This document shows positions 24,396 through 39,600 of a stretch of DNA of 64,000 bases, piece after piece (positions within the stretch are counted from its first letter, which is position 1; each line of letters opens with the position of its first letter). Source of the DNA: Phoronis australis (Eukaryota; Phoronida; Phoronidae); contig NMRA01000040.1 of assembly GCA_002633005.1 (NCBI GenBank), positions 79,362 to 143,361 of the forward strand, given 5' to 3'. Both the position numbers and the translations under genes were made by a program. The notes below the pieces were generated by a model. The model ran no database searches. It saw nothing but the letters and a program-made list of their open reading frames with translations, and was not told the origin of the DNA.

Positions 24396-24650
24396 CTATG
24401 ACACTTTCATACACACTTGACAGCGACTGACCCTGGTTAGTAAACTACCAGCTTTCAGTGTCTGCGGTACCGGTACGCTAAATTGCTTTTGTTGATCTAT
24501 GGTGGCTAACCAGAAGCTTAGAGTTGTTGCGTAATAATTACACTGGCCACGACCATGACACTCGATGAATGGCGCTGCGCGGAACTCTTCCAGGCAAGAT
24601 CCAGGTGACTGCAGATTCTGACCTGTTCCCTCAGCTCCGGCTCCCGTGTG
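24396..24650 (-). CDS. COL4A1: Collagen IV exon w23, NC1 C-terminus and stop
   Basis: Encodes [20 protein letters not shown], then [41 protein letters not shown] and QVCMKVS, then stop TAG (24396-24398). The Lys of TLKAG is the partner of the sulfilimine bond in human. Separated from exon w22 by a 2.7 kb intron. Confidence 0.97.
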   Translation of the reverse strand, partial: HTGAGAEGTGQNLQSPGSCLEEFRAAPFIECHGRGQCNYYATTLSFWLATIDQQKQFSVPVPQTLKAGSLLTRVSRCQVCMKVS

Positions 24651-27600
24651 CTGTGAAAGGTCAAAAGTCAGATATCAGGTTAAGTTTACCATGTGCTCTT
24701 AAAATATACTAGTATTTTGTTCTTGTATGGCTTCTCTTTATAACTTGTGTGGAATTTGTACAGAAAATAATATTAGAAAGTTTCTGGTGATCTCGCATTA
24801 CAATGGAAATGTCATTGATAACATAATCTCAATTCTAATGCTCAATTATTTTTATACTGAATATTTCAAATGTCAACAATTAAAGACTAACTGCAAAACG
24901 AAAAATAACATAAATGCCTCAAAAAGGTGAACCTATCAGCACATGCGAATTTTCACGAATTATTTAATGACGAGCAGTGACATAATATAGCTTAGTAAGC
25001 ACAGTCTCCATTCGTCTCCATGAAAAAGAACTGTGTACACAGTGGTGAGAGTATCAGACAATGCTTGATGGTACAAAACTTGGCTAGGCATGTGTTACAA
25101 CTCATAATCACATCAGCGTGATATTAAGCATACCATTCCCAGCCCCAGTTTATGTGGACACCATACTAATCAAAGCGAGTGGACACAGAATAATGGAAGC
25201 CAATATAAGCCAAATATTCTGCACTTGGGTAGTGACTAGGGTAGGGAGATTTATCAATGATCTAAATATTCAGAACGTGGACTGCAAAATGATAAAAAGC
25301 AACAATGATAACATGCATGAAGCCTTTTAACTCACAACTGTTGTATTGTGTACATGTTGTATGTAACCTAGCCAAGCAATGAGTGCTTTTATTTTCTGCC
25401 TGACATACCTTTCCCACTTACCATGTGCTCCTGACGACAAACCCAGTCCGAAGCCCATTATTCACCACTTAGGGACTAAGACGGTGCACAGAGATGCACT
25501 GACCTCTTGTTGCATGGTTTGCACTTGTACTGTGTAATTTTCCACGAGCTTTCAAAGATATTATTTTCATTTTCTGTGAGCTTTCCAAGACATACTATCT
25601 ATTTTCCATGAGTTTTCCAATTTTCATTTTTCAAGAGTTCCTTTTTCCACAAAAAGTAATACATAATATCAAATCATGTTAAAACTTCCCTTTTTCATGA
25701 ATTATCTTAGGGCTGTTCCAGTAAAATCTGTATGGGAGGGGGGGGGAGGCACCTTTTTTTCGCACCCACCACCCATATTTTTCATTTAATTCTACAGCCT
25801 ACCACCCGTAATTTTTTATATGTTTGAAATGCAACCACCCGTAATTTTTTTTTGTTCTTGTGGTTGACTGCACAGGCGCTTGAGTTTATCTGTTCCTCCA
25901 TCACCACTAACGTCATTCATTACTAAGAAAACGTATGTTTCTTATATATGGTGATTAGCCATCGAGAAATTCGAGCACCTGTGGTTAAATGGTGTTATGG
26001 GCATGCCAATGAGGAGATCGGAGGGAGTGAAAAAGTCGGAGCTTTTTGCAAGTTGCATTTTTGTTTCAGTTTTTGATTCTGTGCGGATTGGTAATAAAAT
26101 TTACTAAAATTACCCACCATCAAACATTTATGGCCCAATGAAACAACAACGACCTGTAATTTTTAATTTTTTTGAAGTACGACCACCAGCCATTTTGAAT
26201 TTAAATCAAACGCAACCACCCATAAATTTTTATTTCAGTTGCCTTCCCCCCCTCCCACACAGATTTTGCTGGAACAGCCCTTACCAAGAATACAGATCCA
26301 TTCCTCCAACAACAAATGTTTCTTTTTACCTTTTAATAATATTCATGTGCCTTTTAAAGTTCCCATACCTGGCTGTAAACAACGCTTCGATCAGTTTATT
26401 AGTTTATCGTCACAATGTGACGGTCATTCCTAGGCACAAAAATGACATTGATTTCTCACCATCACGAAACTGTATCCAATCCAAACGCTCCTCCAGCCCC
26501 TGGGGCAATTGGGGACTTGCATGGTTTGACTGTGCACGGCAACGACCTAGAAAGCAGGTGACCAGCGCGGATACGTTAGTGCAATAAGCTGGACAATGTA
26601 AAGCTGAGGACAGTGGACCATGGACAACGGACAAACATCAACTGGGAAAATTTCAGTGGAATTCTGGCAACTGCATTTACAGTCACTGCAGTCCAATTGA
26701 CATGTTGCAGAAAGCTCAAATGCTCATGCATTTGTTTTTGTGACACTGTGCCAGCAAAGTGAAATGCATTTGCGGCTGATACCATGCTTGACGAAACTAT
26801 TTTCATAGAACCTTTCCAAGCAGTGCAATGGGTGATTGAATATTCACTGGGTGGATACTACCAGTGAGCACCAAGCTAGAACCTTTTCTGACAGGCAGGC
26901 TCTGAGATTTTGCTCAACAGCCAGGGAACTGTTTCAATGTCATAGATAGAGAAATCTGATGAGGATTTTTGCCTCAAACAACGTGCACTTTGGAGTCATC
27001 AAATTTCAAAAGCCACACATACGGAATAAAAGTGGATGTTTTATCAGAGGATGCCTGTCGCAGAACAAACAGAACAGAAACTGTTCATTAGCAGTACGGT
27101 GTTGATGGTCTGCGGGTTCCATGTGTCTATCTGAATGCATGCATACCTACAGTAGTATCACTAGGACCACCAAGTGAATTTCGACACACACTGCCAGCGC
27201 TTCACATACAGATAGCTTTGCGAACAAAATGGCAACAGCCATGGTGTAGACAAAAGCCAGAATGCCACAGAAATCTGCCGGCAGCATCCGAAGGTGAGAA
27301 GAAAGCGGAGGTGTGGTGACGCAATAATACTCTTACCATAGCGAGACTCCAACCTATCCATAGCCCAACCCAGTTTGTCGGGCATGAGGGTACACGGAAC
27401 GTTTGGCTGTGTACGGCCATAGTCTGCAGAGAGGTGGAGAGTGAGACGAACAGATAGACACACAGACAGAAGAACTGATAAACAGAAGAACAGATGAAGA
27501 AAGAGATCAAACGAATAAGTGTTTGCTGTGAAAAATATGTTCCTTATACCAGGGTTTGTAAAATTTTACTAGAAAAGTTTATGAACATCTAATTCATATG

Positions 27601-30600
27601 ATGCACATACACAATAGTTCTCAAACCATTTTCATTATCTTATTACATATGAGTCTCGTGTGTAAAATTGTACGTAACCCATTTGTTACTAATACAAAGC
27701 AAGTTGTTTTCACCTTTGTCACAAAATTTGATTTAAAAATGTAATTGGTAATTAGTAAAACGGTTATGCAATGAGTGTGGTAATACAGTAGTGTGTTGAA
27801 ATTTTCCGCTTAGTATGCGAAAGTAACAGATCTGTGGCACCAGGTCCTTTAAAGCAAAGAAATAGATGAGAACAGAATAGTCACACAAGAACGACACAAT
27901 CAAAGAATGACAAAACAATAAAGTTCAAGGATATCAAAGACAAAACAACAATTCAAAATGATTGTCAAGAAAACAGCAATTACTGTAATCATTGTTAAAA
28001 CAAACTTATTAGTCATTTTTATAAGTAACACTTTGGTGATATGACGTTTACAACTATTCCTTATTCAGTTTCTATCGCAGACGCTGAGCGAAGGAGCGAT
28101 CTTCCCCCATAGTTGAGTGTTGTGTACAGCCCATTGCCTTCTAACTAAACGTTCCAGTACTGTTCCGGCAACACCATGACCTCCCCCCATTGCAAAGTAT
28201 ACTCTAAGTTGACGTTCACTTCAGGCCCCTCTGGCTAGGCCAATGCCTATTTAACACAAGCAAGTGTGAAGTTATGACTAAATAAAACATTCCACCTTCT
28301 GAAAACTTGTTATGCCAAGATCAGTTAACCGCATACCTGGTACATAAGACACTACTTACAGGAGCTGGAACTTCACAGACCGCGCATCTACTGATATAGC
28401 GAGGAAGACTAGGTGCTGGGATTGGGTTCATCATTGGTGTCATGGGCTCCGCCGTCGACAGCCAATAGCTATAGTCGTTTCTGGATGCCACGTTGCACAC
28501 TTCATTCAGGTTGCAAAACATGAAGGGCATAGTAGAGAAGCGTCGCATGCAGCTGCCCGGTTGACCAAGATCTTGACCACTGGCACGTTCGTTTCCTTGC
28601 ACAAAGAGGAGAGAGTAACCATCCCACAGCTTGGCGCTACCTCGTGGACAGTCTGGTACCCTGGTGGTTTGACTATGCCTGAAGAGATTTGCAAATTACC
28701 AAATGAATGCAGTATAATTAGCCGCCAATACAGTAACTGAAATGCCTGTCTTTAGAACACATTCACTTGACTTCTTAATCCTTCCCAATGGAGTAAGTCA
28801 GTACAAAAATGTGGAATTTCAAATATTTACACTTGCTGCGGATATTAAGTGAAAACTTAAGTAAGCAAACAGCAGTCCACAATGAGTCAAAATTATCATT
28901 CACAAATTTTAAAATATTATTTGCCACCAGCACTGAAACATTGAAAAAGCATCTGAATTTACCATAAACAAGAAATTCTTAAGCAATTTTCTGTCAGCGT
29001 ACCAACACATCAAGATTTAGTGCATACCTTGTCACAAAGAATCCAGGTCCCACTCCAGGGCCACCTGGATTCCCTCGAACACCAGGTTGTCCGGGATCCC
29101 CAGGAAGACCTCGTCGACCCTCAGGACCATCAAAGCCCCGCAGTCCTGGTGGTCCTGGGCGACCTGGACCTCCATTCGGCCCGGGTTGACCTGTGTCACC
29201 TCTTTCACCTGGTGGACCGTCGAACCCATCCAAACCTGGAAGGCCGTCTTCACCCGGGAGACCAGGAGGTCCTTGCTTACCGGGCTCACCTGGTTCACCC
29301 TTCAGCCCAGGAATGGAGTCCAATATTGGTGGAGCCCCAGGTTCACCTTTCTGTCCCTTCGCACCTGTGGAAAATATCACAAGTTAACTAAAGGAACACA
29401 CTCAACTTAAAGAGTCCTGAATTCAAATAACGTCTGAATCAACCTGTTACTCTAGGCAGGGCCTCACCAGATCTCGCCAAACGAAGCACATGGCTCTGTA
29501 TTACACTACTTCTGAGCTGATGAGAAAACAGTGAACCCAAAGAAATTCTTAGCACCTGTCCGTAATGGTATATCCAAACTTGGATGCATGTGAAACACGA
29601 CAGTATAACCTTGGGCAAGTTTCATTACAACTAGGGAGTGCAGGTTAAATTATGAGTTCCACCAGAATTGACATTTTCAGAAGCAGGTTAGCTTAAAGCG
29701 GCTATGAAACCTCTCATTTTTTTGATTTAGCCTACTTAATGTCTTGAAATAGGTATCCAACTGTTCCTTTAGTTAAGATAGGTGTGATTTATGGTCTTAT
29801 AAATAACTATTGGCTTGTTATAGCTTGACACAAGGCTGTTCATGTTGGCTTGTCATTTTATTCAAAAAGCATGGTCTCTACAAAAAAAAAGAAACTGTCG
29901 GTTCTTGGCAAGACCGAAAATCATTTTTGTCACATGTTGAGACCAAGTTTAAAGCGGTACAGTGATCTAAATCAAAATTTTAGTTTATTCGACAGAATGT
30001 AGGTTTAACAATTTATACCACTTTTAAAGAGAAAGCAAATTTTTATATCGCTTTACTACAAATGCAGAGCCCCACACCAGGGGACAGTCAAATGTAGCGT
30101 GTGTGTAGCTGGGCAAGCCAGAATTTATCACATCTCAAAATTTTCAAAATGTCACAGCTAGGGAAGTCTCAATTGCCACAGCTTTTTTGATGCTATTTGC
30201 ATGTACATCAACTTTGCTTTTGATATTTTGTGAAATATGCGAGACACAGTGATAACAATGAATTCCATAATTTTACAATTTGTGAAGAAAAGGAACCACC
30301 ACTTCGATGCAGCATAAAACAACAGTAAGCCCAACAAAACACAAACACCAACTAATTGGCTCACATTCTGTCAAAGAATTCTCAAAATGTCATAGAACTT
30401 TCAAAATGTCACAGCAAGTTTTGACACAGATTGTCACCGTCAAAGTAATCCATTCTTTACAATACCAAGCAAAAATGAAAACAACAAATGCTAACACCAA
30501 GAGCTGGAACTGTGCCCAATGTCTATACCAACTGAAAAAGGGGTTAAAAGAAGACACATACTTATACATTGTCTAATCGGAAAAAAATCTGTCAAAATTA

Positions 30601-33600
30601 TACCCTATCCTACTGCCTAGCTACTTTTTAAAACCTTGTCATCATTTCACCATTGTAAATGACAATACATTTAATGAAACAAATACATATTCTACGGATG
30701 AACTTACTATCAATCCTATGTCATTAAAACATTACAGAATCATTAACAGATATATGTTAAGCAAGGGGGGGGGGCAACATTTGGTCACTCAGCATGTTGG
30801 GGGTGGGAGTCCTCCTCCCCCCCTAAAATCAATGAATGAAAATGATGGATGGAAAATTACTGTCAGAATAATCACATAGCCTTATTGTATCATCGTTTGA
30901 GAGCCCTACCATCTCGTCCATTTTGTCCGAACGGGCCAGTAGGTCCTGGGGGTCCATCTTCACCTCTGGCCCCTGGATCCCCTGGGAAGCCTGGCAGACC
31001 TGCCTCACCGGCATCCCCCTTTGGACCATCAGGTCCACGCAGCCCGGGAAATCCCTATGAAGAGACAACTGAATCATTGAAACACCAACAGCCAGTTTCC
31101 TGATAAGTGACAGCAGAATTCAGTCAGAAATCTTGCTTTATTAGCTGTGACAGAATGAAGCTTTTGCTAACGAGTTATTAGCACATCTTAGCTTGGCAAT
31201 AATTTGTGTAAATTACATTATGAGGCAGCGACAGTAGGACAACTGTCACGTAATTTATACTTTGACAAAGTGACCTAAATAAATTTTTACGTCTCAAGAC
31301 TTCAGTCACTTCGTATGGAACAAGATACAAGCATCATGGATCTGAAACACATTACTTTATTCATTTTCAAGAGTTTGCCAAGGCATAACTATTTTTTACA
31401 CAAAACCATTCAGTAACTATGAAGAAAATCAATAGTTTAAAAGCATGACCTTTCCGAAGGAGATTTCCGTTACTTATTCTAGATTTTACAAGACGAGTGA
31501 GAACAAGCAATGTTCAACTGTCATAACATTTTCTACAATCAACTAACGCATTAGCCATTTTGTCCAATTTGTGACAACTAGCAAGACACCTACAAAATTA
31601 AAATTCTTTGTCAAGTTGCAGGTTTTCATGTAGACAAGTTATTATGAAGACAATGATTTACTATCAACTAGCTAGTCTTTTCAAATCTATTTGCAATTTC
31701 TCAGTTGATGACAGCTTCTCAATGTACTCATTAACACACCTTAGTGGTAGAATGTTTTACTCCACACCTAGAAACAAACATATAATTGAAAGTACAACTG
31801 CAATCAGTCCCAATAACGCAAAAGGACCTGGCACAATTTGGTGAATTTTAGAGCGTTATGACTCGCTGGATAAAAAAGGCGCGATTCACGAATTTTGTAA
31901 GAGCGTCTGCACCTGACCCAGAATTTCAGTGCGAGCAGATAGCAATATGCGAATAAACATCTCATTTTCGAAATCAGTAACTTCAATATACTGTTGCATG
32001 AGGCAGAGATCCTTATCACCAAGTCCCTGTCCATGACACAGAAAACAGTTCGTCTGGAGTAAAAGTCAACAGTCATGGATAGCAATGACGCCTCACTGCC
32101 CGATTAGTGCAATTATGACTCATCAATTGAACTGAAAATTTCACAGCACCTGCTTTTTAGCTTGTGGTCAATCAACTGGTGTCAAATTGCGAACTACTAT
32201 GTCATTAAATAGAATTCAAGTTGGATTATTGCTATAGCCCACAGCTCTTATAATTTCAATTTTTTTACACAGCAACCTCACTAGAAATCAGCCAAGAAAG
32301 GGTTTATCCCACACTATTTGACCAACCATTCGTGCCAAGTTTACTTACATCCAGTCCAGGCACTCCAGGGACTCCTTGCGCACCATCTTGCCCTGGAAAA
32401 CCAGGGCGTCCAGCTTCGCCCTTGACTCCGTCGGTGCCGTCTCGACCATCAGGTCCTGGCAAGCCATCAGCACCAGGTTCACCTGGCGCTCCAGATTCAC
32501 CACGTCGACCGTCATCACCTTGTAAGGATAAACAAAAATCATCAACAGATTAGACAGGAGAACACATAAGTCAGGCACTGCCTTGTCTAAACATAGTTGT
32601 CAGCACTAGATTATGTAAGAACCTGTTTGGTTTAACTGCTGATGTACTCTGAGTAAACATGTATGGTTGACAATACAATGGTGGTCATCTGGCTACTGTA
32701 CTACAGGCATCAGGCAAGTTGACTTCTTATCAGACCAATTTATCCATTGAATGTGAACACTAGGGGCTAATGGTAGCATTGGCTGCCATACTAACCTATG
32801 AGATCCAGAAGAAAATGTGGTACTTCTTGCTTACTAATTGCAAATAATCTACATGTAGACTGTATTGCTTATTGTTTCATGCGATGTGTAAATATTCATG
32901 CTACAGAGAAATAAACAAGAGCAATGTGGAGCGTTGAAATGAGTCCACAAATGCACCACTAACGGTGTGCTTCTAGGGTTGTTTATTTGTATCATAAAAA
33001 TAGTCGAATCTGTCTGAAAGTCGTTGTTGTCTGTTGTTAACTTCATATAAATACACTACCTAAATGTAATTAATATCCTGCAGTGGGTTTTACAGCTATG
33101 AGTACAAAACAAAACTGTCACCATTACGCGCCACCGTAGTTGAAGTCATCATTGTCACCCGTTCTCTTCACACTGAGAATTAACATATAAACCAATTTTC
33201 AATGATTCAAAAACAGCAAAAATGTCCACTACGTAACACAAAATACCCCCAATCCATCTGAAAACGGGAAGATAGCATCCTCTCACCAATAGATGTCTAT
33301 AATCCAAAGTTTATGAAAATCTGTTGAGGGCCTTTGAAGATACAGAGGTCAATGTAAAATTGCCACTAGGGGGCACAGATCTGTCCCAAAGTCGTCGTCA
33401 TCCATTGCCAACTTAATATAAATTAACTTGTTAAATTTAGTAAAGATCCTGCTGAAGGATTAGGAGATACAGCCATGGGCGCAAAAAACAGTCACTAGGT
33501 GGCGCCACAGTACTTGCCATCAGAAAATCATTTCCAGCCATAATATTGATAGTAAGAACATAGTACGTGCCAATTTTCACAATCATCCTTAGAGTGGTTT

Positions 33601-36600
33601 CATTGATAGAGGGGTAGACACCAGTAAAAATGGCCACCAGGTGGTGCAAACTACGTCAAGTCCATCCAAAAACAAGGGGATAGTGTCATCTCACTTATAG
33701 ATGGCTATATTCCAAATTTCATGAAAATACGTTGAGGACTTCCGAAGATAGAGGTAAGCGTAAAAAATAAATTGCCACTAAGAGGCACACCAGTACTTGG
33801 AGAGGTTCGAAATCCGCCGTCATCCGCAGTCAGCTTCATAGGAACACATCTGCCAAATCTCACCAAGATCCAGTGAGGGGTTTAGGAAATTCAGCTGCGG
33901 ACGGCAGACAGACAGAGATGACAGCAATATGCAACCACATATAAATATGTGGGCGCATAAAGGCGGTAAAAATATCCATTAGGTGACACAAAATACCTTG
34001 AATCCATCCGAAAATGGGAGGATAGCGTCATCTCGCTACTATATGTCTACCTGCCAAATTTTATGAAAATCTGTTGAGGACCTTTGAAGACACAGAGGTA
34101 AAGGTAAAAAACTAAAATTGTCACTAGGGGGCATGCCGGTTGTCAGATCTGTCCAAAAGTTTGCTCATGTTGTCCCATCCATAAACGGAACACATGAACA
34201 TTACATCAGAGGGTTTAGGAGATAGAGCAGCGGATGCTGAATGGATGGATGGGGATGACGCCATAATGCATCCACATATAAATATGTGAGTACATAAAAA
34301 AATAAACATGAAAAAATTTACTAGATCGTACTCAAGAAGTTAAACACCGAGCAAGTATGACGCGTTACCAACAGCGCTTCTGTTCTCTCATCACCACCAG
34401 TTCTTTTCTCATGGCTCACGCACAGAATTTACAGCAAAAAACTAGTGAACCATTCACTCACCTGGCCTGCCTGGTAGACCAGCACCTGGTATACCTGGCT
34501 CACCCTTTAAACCCGGAATACCATCAGTACCATCGTCACCACGTTCACCGTCCAAACCAGGACGTCCATCCTGGCCAGGGGAACCTTCCCGACCGGGTTC
34601 TCCTGGAGAACCTGTAATACATAATGAAATGCGGACAGTGGTCAACCAGACATGAACTGCCAAATCAAGCCTCACAATCAAAAGATTGCAAGCTCAAATC
34701 TCACTTAATCTTCCTGGTAGACCATCATTCATGGTTTCAGTTTTCTTCTTCAGGGTATATCTAATACTGAATACACATGCAGTAATTGAGTAGATGCATT
34801 AGGGCGTTCTCAGTTCCATGACTTGACCAGACACAGAGCGGTTGAGCTAACTGCTGAGCAGTCTTTTGTCTGGTATAACATGCAGGCCAATTATCTACCA
34901 GGCTTCAAGTAGAACTACTTTCGATATCGAGGCAATAGAAAAACGACGAAAATATGATGGTAGCCGAGGTCACATTTCCTTGATTTGTCAATAAGCATTT
35001 CATAGCCATTGGCATTTGTTCCACGATGAAAGATTTAGCTACAGTTAGGAGTGGACTCCAGCAAGCTTTAAGTAAGCCGGAGAAGACAAGGTGCTCTCAA
35101 GCTGGCGTGTTCAGTAATGAAAAGCTGCTTCACCCAATCATCTTGGAAAGTTTTGCTGTGCAGCTTTTAAGGATCACTAGATCTGGATTTACCCATAAAT
35201 GTATGCATTACTGAGGAACGGATCCCAGAGGCCAGTTTCATAAAGTAGCAAGCTCTGTTTTTGCATCGGTGATTTTGTCGTGCTGAATGTCCAAGTTTAA
35301 AATTTTTTAACGGGTGTGAAAGTTTAATTTTTGAAATAAATCTCACATTAATAGATCCTGCCTCAGTATCCCAATTCCAAAAGTTAGCACGGACTTCAAC
35401 TGCATTTTCATACTTTAGTCATGGGAGATTTGCTTTCGATGTTGAGTTCAAAAATAAACGCCATGCAAAATGGACAGCATCGGCAAATGACCAAGTTTGC
35501 TATCATTGCGCACGTAGGATAGGCCCTATCAAGGGGTGTGAAGATTATTTTTACATGAAAATAAGTTAAAATGAAAATTCTTTGTTCGGTTTATGAATTC
35601 CGGCACCCTCACACATAGTGTGGAGCATCAGGTAAATAACGTTAACTGATGTTTGATTTCTTCTTACGTCATTTCTGAGTATTAAAAAAGTTTTGAAAAT
35701 TTCTTTGTGATTATTAAGATCACTTTGATAAGAGTGGTGCCCTACCGAGGGCTTAATGTAATTAAAGTCAAAATGTCCATCTTCCAGCAGCTACACTGAT
35801 TCCATTGCTGGGGATAAAGTTTGAATCACTGCGTCAGTCTCATGTAATGTTTAATTAATGTCAGAACACAGGTGGAAGTGTCCGATAGAGTTCACCTAGC
35901 AGGTGGCCCTCACAGAAAGAAGTACTGAGACAACAGGTTTGATGATTCAGGGTGCCATTCTTGATTTTGTCTAAGAATTAACCACCCTGTGATCGAACAG
36001 CTGTCGTGGTCTATTAGGAAGAGCGAATGACTTTCGGCCACCATTTTGCATCAAGCAAGCATGCGCGATGATGCCGTTTATGGCATTGACCCTTGGGAAA
36101 TGACGTGTGTATTACACGTGTTCAGATGATTTCACCCATTCAGGTTTACTGCAGCAACTCAGAGTGCATGTGCAATCCAAACAAAAAAAGATCCCTGCAC
36201 CTTCCCAATTCCACAAAACAGAAACGTTGATGCATAATAGTAAGAACTTAAGAGAATTAATGGACATTGTTGCCAGCCACTTTTATGAAAATCCGTGACT
36301 CTGATTTGCGAGCATTTAAGTATTAAGAGAAATTACTATAGGGACACCTTGTGTAGCAAGTTACATGGGCGTATCTTAATTTGAAGAAAGGGCTTTATAG
36401 CTGAGCAAGCATTTAATTCTTGGAAATTCTTCCAAGACAAAACTGAGTGAAGTCATGGTTACCCCTGAAATGATTACAAAAAGGCAAGGCAATTGCGTAT
36501 ACTGAGGTTTCAAAATGTATTTGGTTTCAATAACAACACCTACTTCAAACATGTCATTGAGCAACAGATTGGGACACACAACGTACCTCTCTGCCTGGAG

Positions 36601-39600
36601 TCTCCTGGGAACCCTGGCTCACCTCGTTCACCGTCTTCACCTGAAAATAATCAATGTAAAACAAAACTCACCAACCCAATTTCTAACCTTTTTACTCGCT
36701 GCCATCGACATATTGGCAATATTGATATCACTTACCCCTAAGCCATCAGACACTGTCCTAGAATCTAATGTACCTGACAATGGTCACAACTTAAAGTACT
36801 GTATCCACCCTAATAAGCACCCATGCCTCTATATGGCTCCCATGCATTTTCAGACTTTGCTAGAACAAGCACCCACAAACACGAACGTGCGAAAAATGGC
36901 TTACCTACAGTCTTAAAATTCTGCGTTCAACATTTTTAATTTATCAACAACTGAGATGTGGCAGTCCTGAAAAAATCACTGTGCACAGAATCTCGAGATC
37001 ACCAGCCTCGCCACTAGGTCAGTATTTAGCCGTGACCATACACTTCAAACTTCCGTCATGCTTCAAAATGAATGGAACACTTTAGCCGATCTCGCGAGGA
37101 ATGTGTCCCACTATGGTCTGGCGTTTCAGAATAGACGCAGTGTACTAGTGGGATCGAGTCTTTCACTTATTTTAAGTTTCCAATTCTCCCCAACAGGATT
37201 CCACTTTTTACACGTGAAAACCACAAATTGAAGACTGGACCTACAGGCATGCCATTCAGCTGATGACTGTCTCATAAAAAAATTGGCGTCAAAGCGAGCA
37301 CTTAATTCCAGTCAAAACAAATGTAACATGACAACAACATTGGGTTTTCCTAGGTGTTGATCTAGAGATTTTTCTCGTGTTGCAGGGTACAACCTTGCGC
37401 AGATTTGTACTTAACCTGCTGTTAATCCCAAATCAACATAACTGAAAAATCTTAGGGATGCTATTTTGGAAGTGAGGATTTCAGTTAATTTGTCAAGTTG
37501 AAATAGTACTTTTATTCATTTCCAGTTGCCATATCAACGATTACGAGGCAGTGAGGCATTGGCAAGTTTTTGCCCTGGGATTTCAGCACAATTTTCTGAA
37601 TATCGATCTGACATAATTCAACAATAAAGTTTGATAGCATTATGCACTCCAGTTTTGTAGAAAGTCTGTCATTTCTGCAAACAAAAACAAGAGCATGCAG
37701 ACTTCTAGGGTTTATCCGCCACTGCCCATAGTGTGCAATTTCTTATAGATTGTGAGAAAGAAAATAAAAGAGCAATGAGAAATGTTGATAAGTGGTATTT
37801 CTTTTCTTAGCTACCATGCTGTAGTCTCAGCAAGTTGTACGAGATTTACTCCAAATATCCAGTCAGTATCTGTTTGTGGATCCCAAAAATTTGGAAAGAA
37901 TTAGTACTCAATTGATAAACACCAACTGTTAACTACATAACTGAAATTCACAAACAATAACTGCGATTTGTAAACAATGAAATGACGTGCCCTTGCACAA
38001 AAACCTCCATCCTGTGATTATTTACCTCTGTTTCCTTTAGGACCAGGGCGTCCCGGTTTTCCGTTCAGTCCTGGTCGACCAGTTTCGCCAGCTCGTCCAG
38101 GCACACCTGGTGATCCGTCCTTTCCATCCTGTCCGGGCAATCCCTGCAATCCGTCAAACCCGTCCCGTCCAGGATTGCCCCTCTCACCATCTAAACCTGG
38201 GTTACCTACATCCCAAGATAAAAATGATTTGTTCGTTTAATTTTTCAATAAAAGATGAAACAGTTGACAGAGAGAAGGGAATGAGAACCTTGTGTAATCA
38301 GAAGTTAGTAAAGTTTATTTGACGTTGGTTTGGGTGGAAACAAAGGAAAAGTAGCATGAAGCTAAAAGTACACAAGATATGAGCTACGAACAAGACTGCA
38401 GGTGAAACAAGTCAAAACGACATGTATAAACCCAACTACAGGAACCACAAAATGATAACTACAACTGTAACCCATACCATATACAGGGATACACAAGCAC
38501 ATAGTACACTTAGTTTTGTCGTAAAGCGAAAATAAGTGAAAATCGGACGAAAAATGACCTTAATTTCCAGAGTTAACAATTTTTTTCGGAAGTCATGGCG
38601 AAAAATGGAAGAAGTTGGACGCAAAATGACAGTAAAATGGTTAAAAATTTACCGATAGTTTTGCTTCAAAATTCCATCTAATTTCCCCGAATTGTTGTGA
38701 ACTTTTTAAGACCGCCACATTACTATCAATGCTGAATGGCAGTTCGACTGCCATATAGTTATTTGTTGGTTTGGCTATACCAACCATGAAATTAACCTGC
38801 TTGTGTTACCAGTTCTGTATCCGTGTTTGTTAAAAACGAATTGTATACAGAGTATATTGGAGCGATCAAACGTTATAAACAACAGATACGTTACAATGCG
38901 ACTCGATTGTGCTTTTCCTGAACCTTCTAATTCTGGAGATATTGGGTTAACTAAACAGACTCGTCCAAAATGTGCTGTACTGTATAAACTTAATGTCGCG
39001 CGGTGTTACTGAATCGTAAATTTGGCTGCCGAAAAAGGTTTCATATATGAGTGTCGTGTTTACGTTCAAGGCATCTCACCATTCACTTAAAAGTAGTTCC
39101 CTTGCCAGACCAGGTGTAATTATCATGTTTATTGCTCCCACAGCCAAGTGGTAATGAACTATTGAAATTGCTGATAAAAGCTTGTCAAGTTTATAGTATA
39201 GTCCCTGTAACCTATCACGACCATTTCGTGTTGTGAGCCATGTTTTTGCGTTCGACACCATGTCGTTTAACCATGTAGTGAAATGCCCCAATGTCTGTAG
39301 ACTAATTGAAATCAGCAGCTTTATTGAGCTCATTGAGCAATTATAGCCAAATTAATACCATAATCACCTGATGATCAGCTGATGTTCTGCGACTCAAAAA
39401 CAAGCAAGGCATCAGAAATATTTTAACTTTGCCCAATGGGGCAGCGATTGCTAATTTTTACCAACGTCTGACCCATGTAACAGTCCTGAGTCTCGACCGT
39501 TGCCCAATATGACAGGAAATTCACTGGCCTGAAGAGGATACAACAGGGTGGTAGCCTATCAATTCACGTTCGTCCTAATGTGGGTTTGAACAGATTAGAA

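Larger units (their letters stand above)
24651..27336 (-). other. Collagen intron w22 (2.7 kb)
   Basis: Contains the Harbinger-like MITE at 25710-26280 with a nested hAT-like MITE. The rest holds nothing recognised. Confidence 0.6.

Noticed and set aside
26138-26587. 149-codon plus-strand ORF
   Set aside because: Its first third lies in the Harbinger-like MITE; the rest has no similarity I recognise.
29020-29410. Plus-strand Pro/Ser-rich ORFs opposite collagen exons (also near 32332, 49126 and 54322)
   Set aside because: They are antisense readings of the Gly-X-Y repeat, where GGN/CCN codons prevent stops on the other strand.
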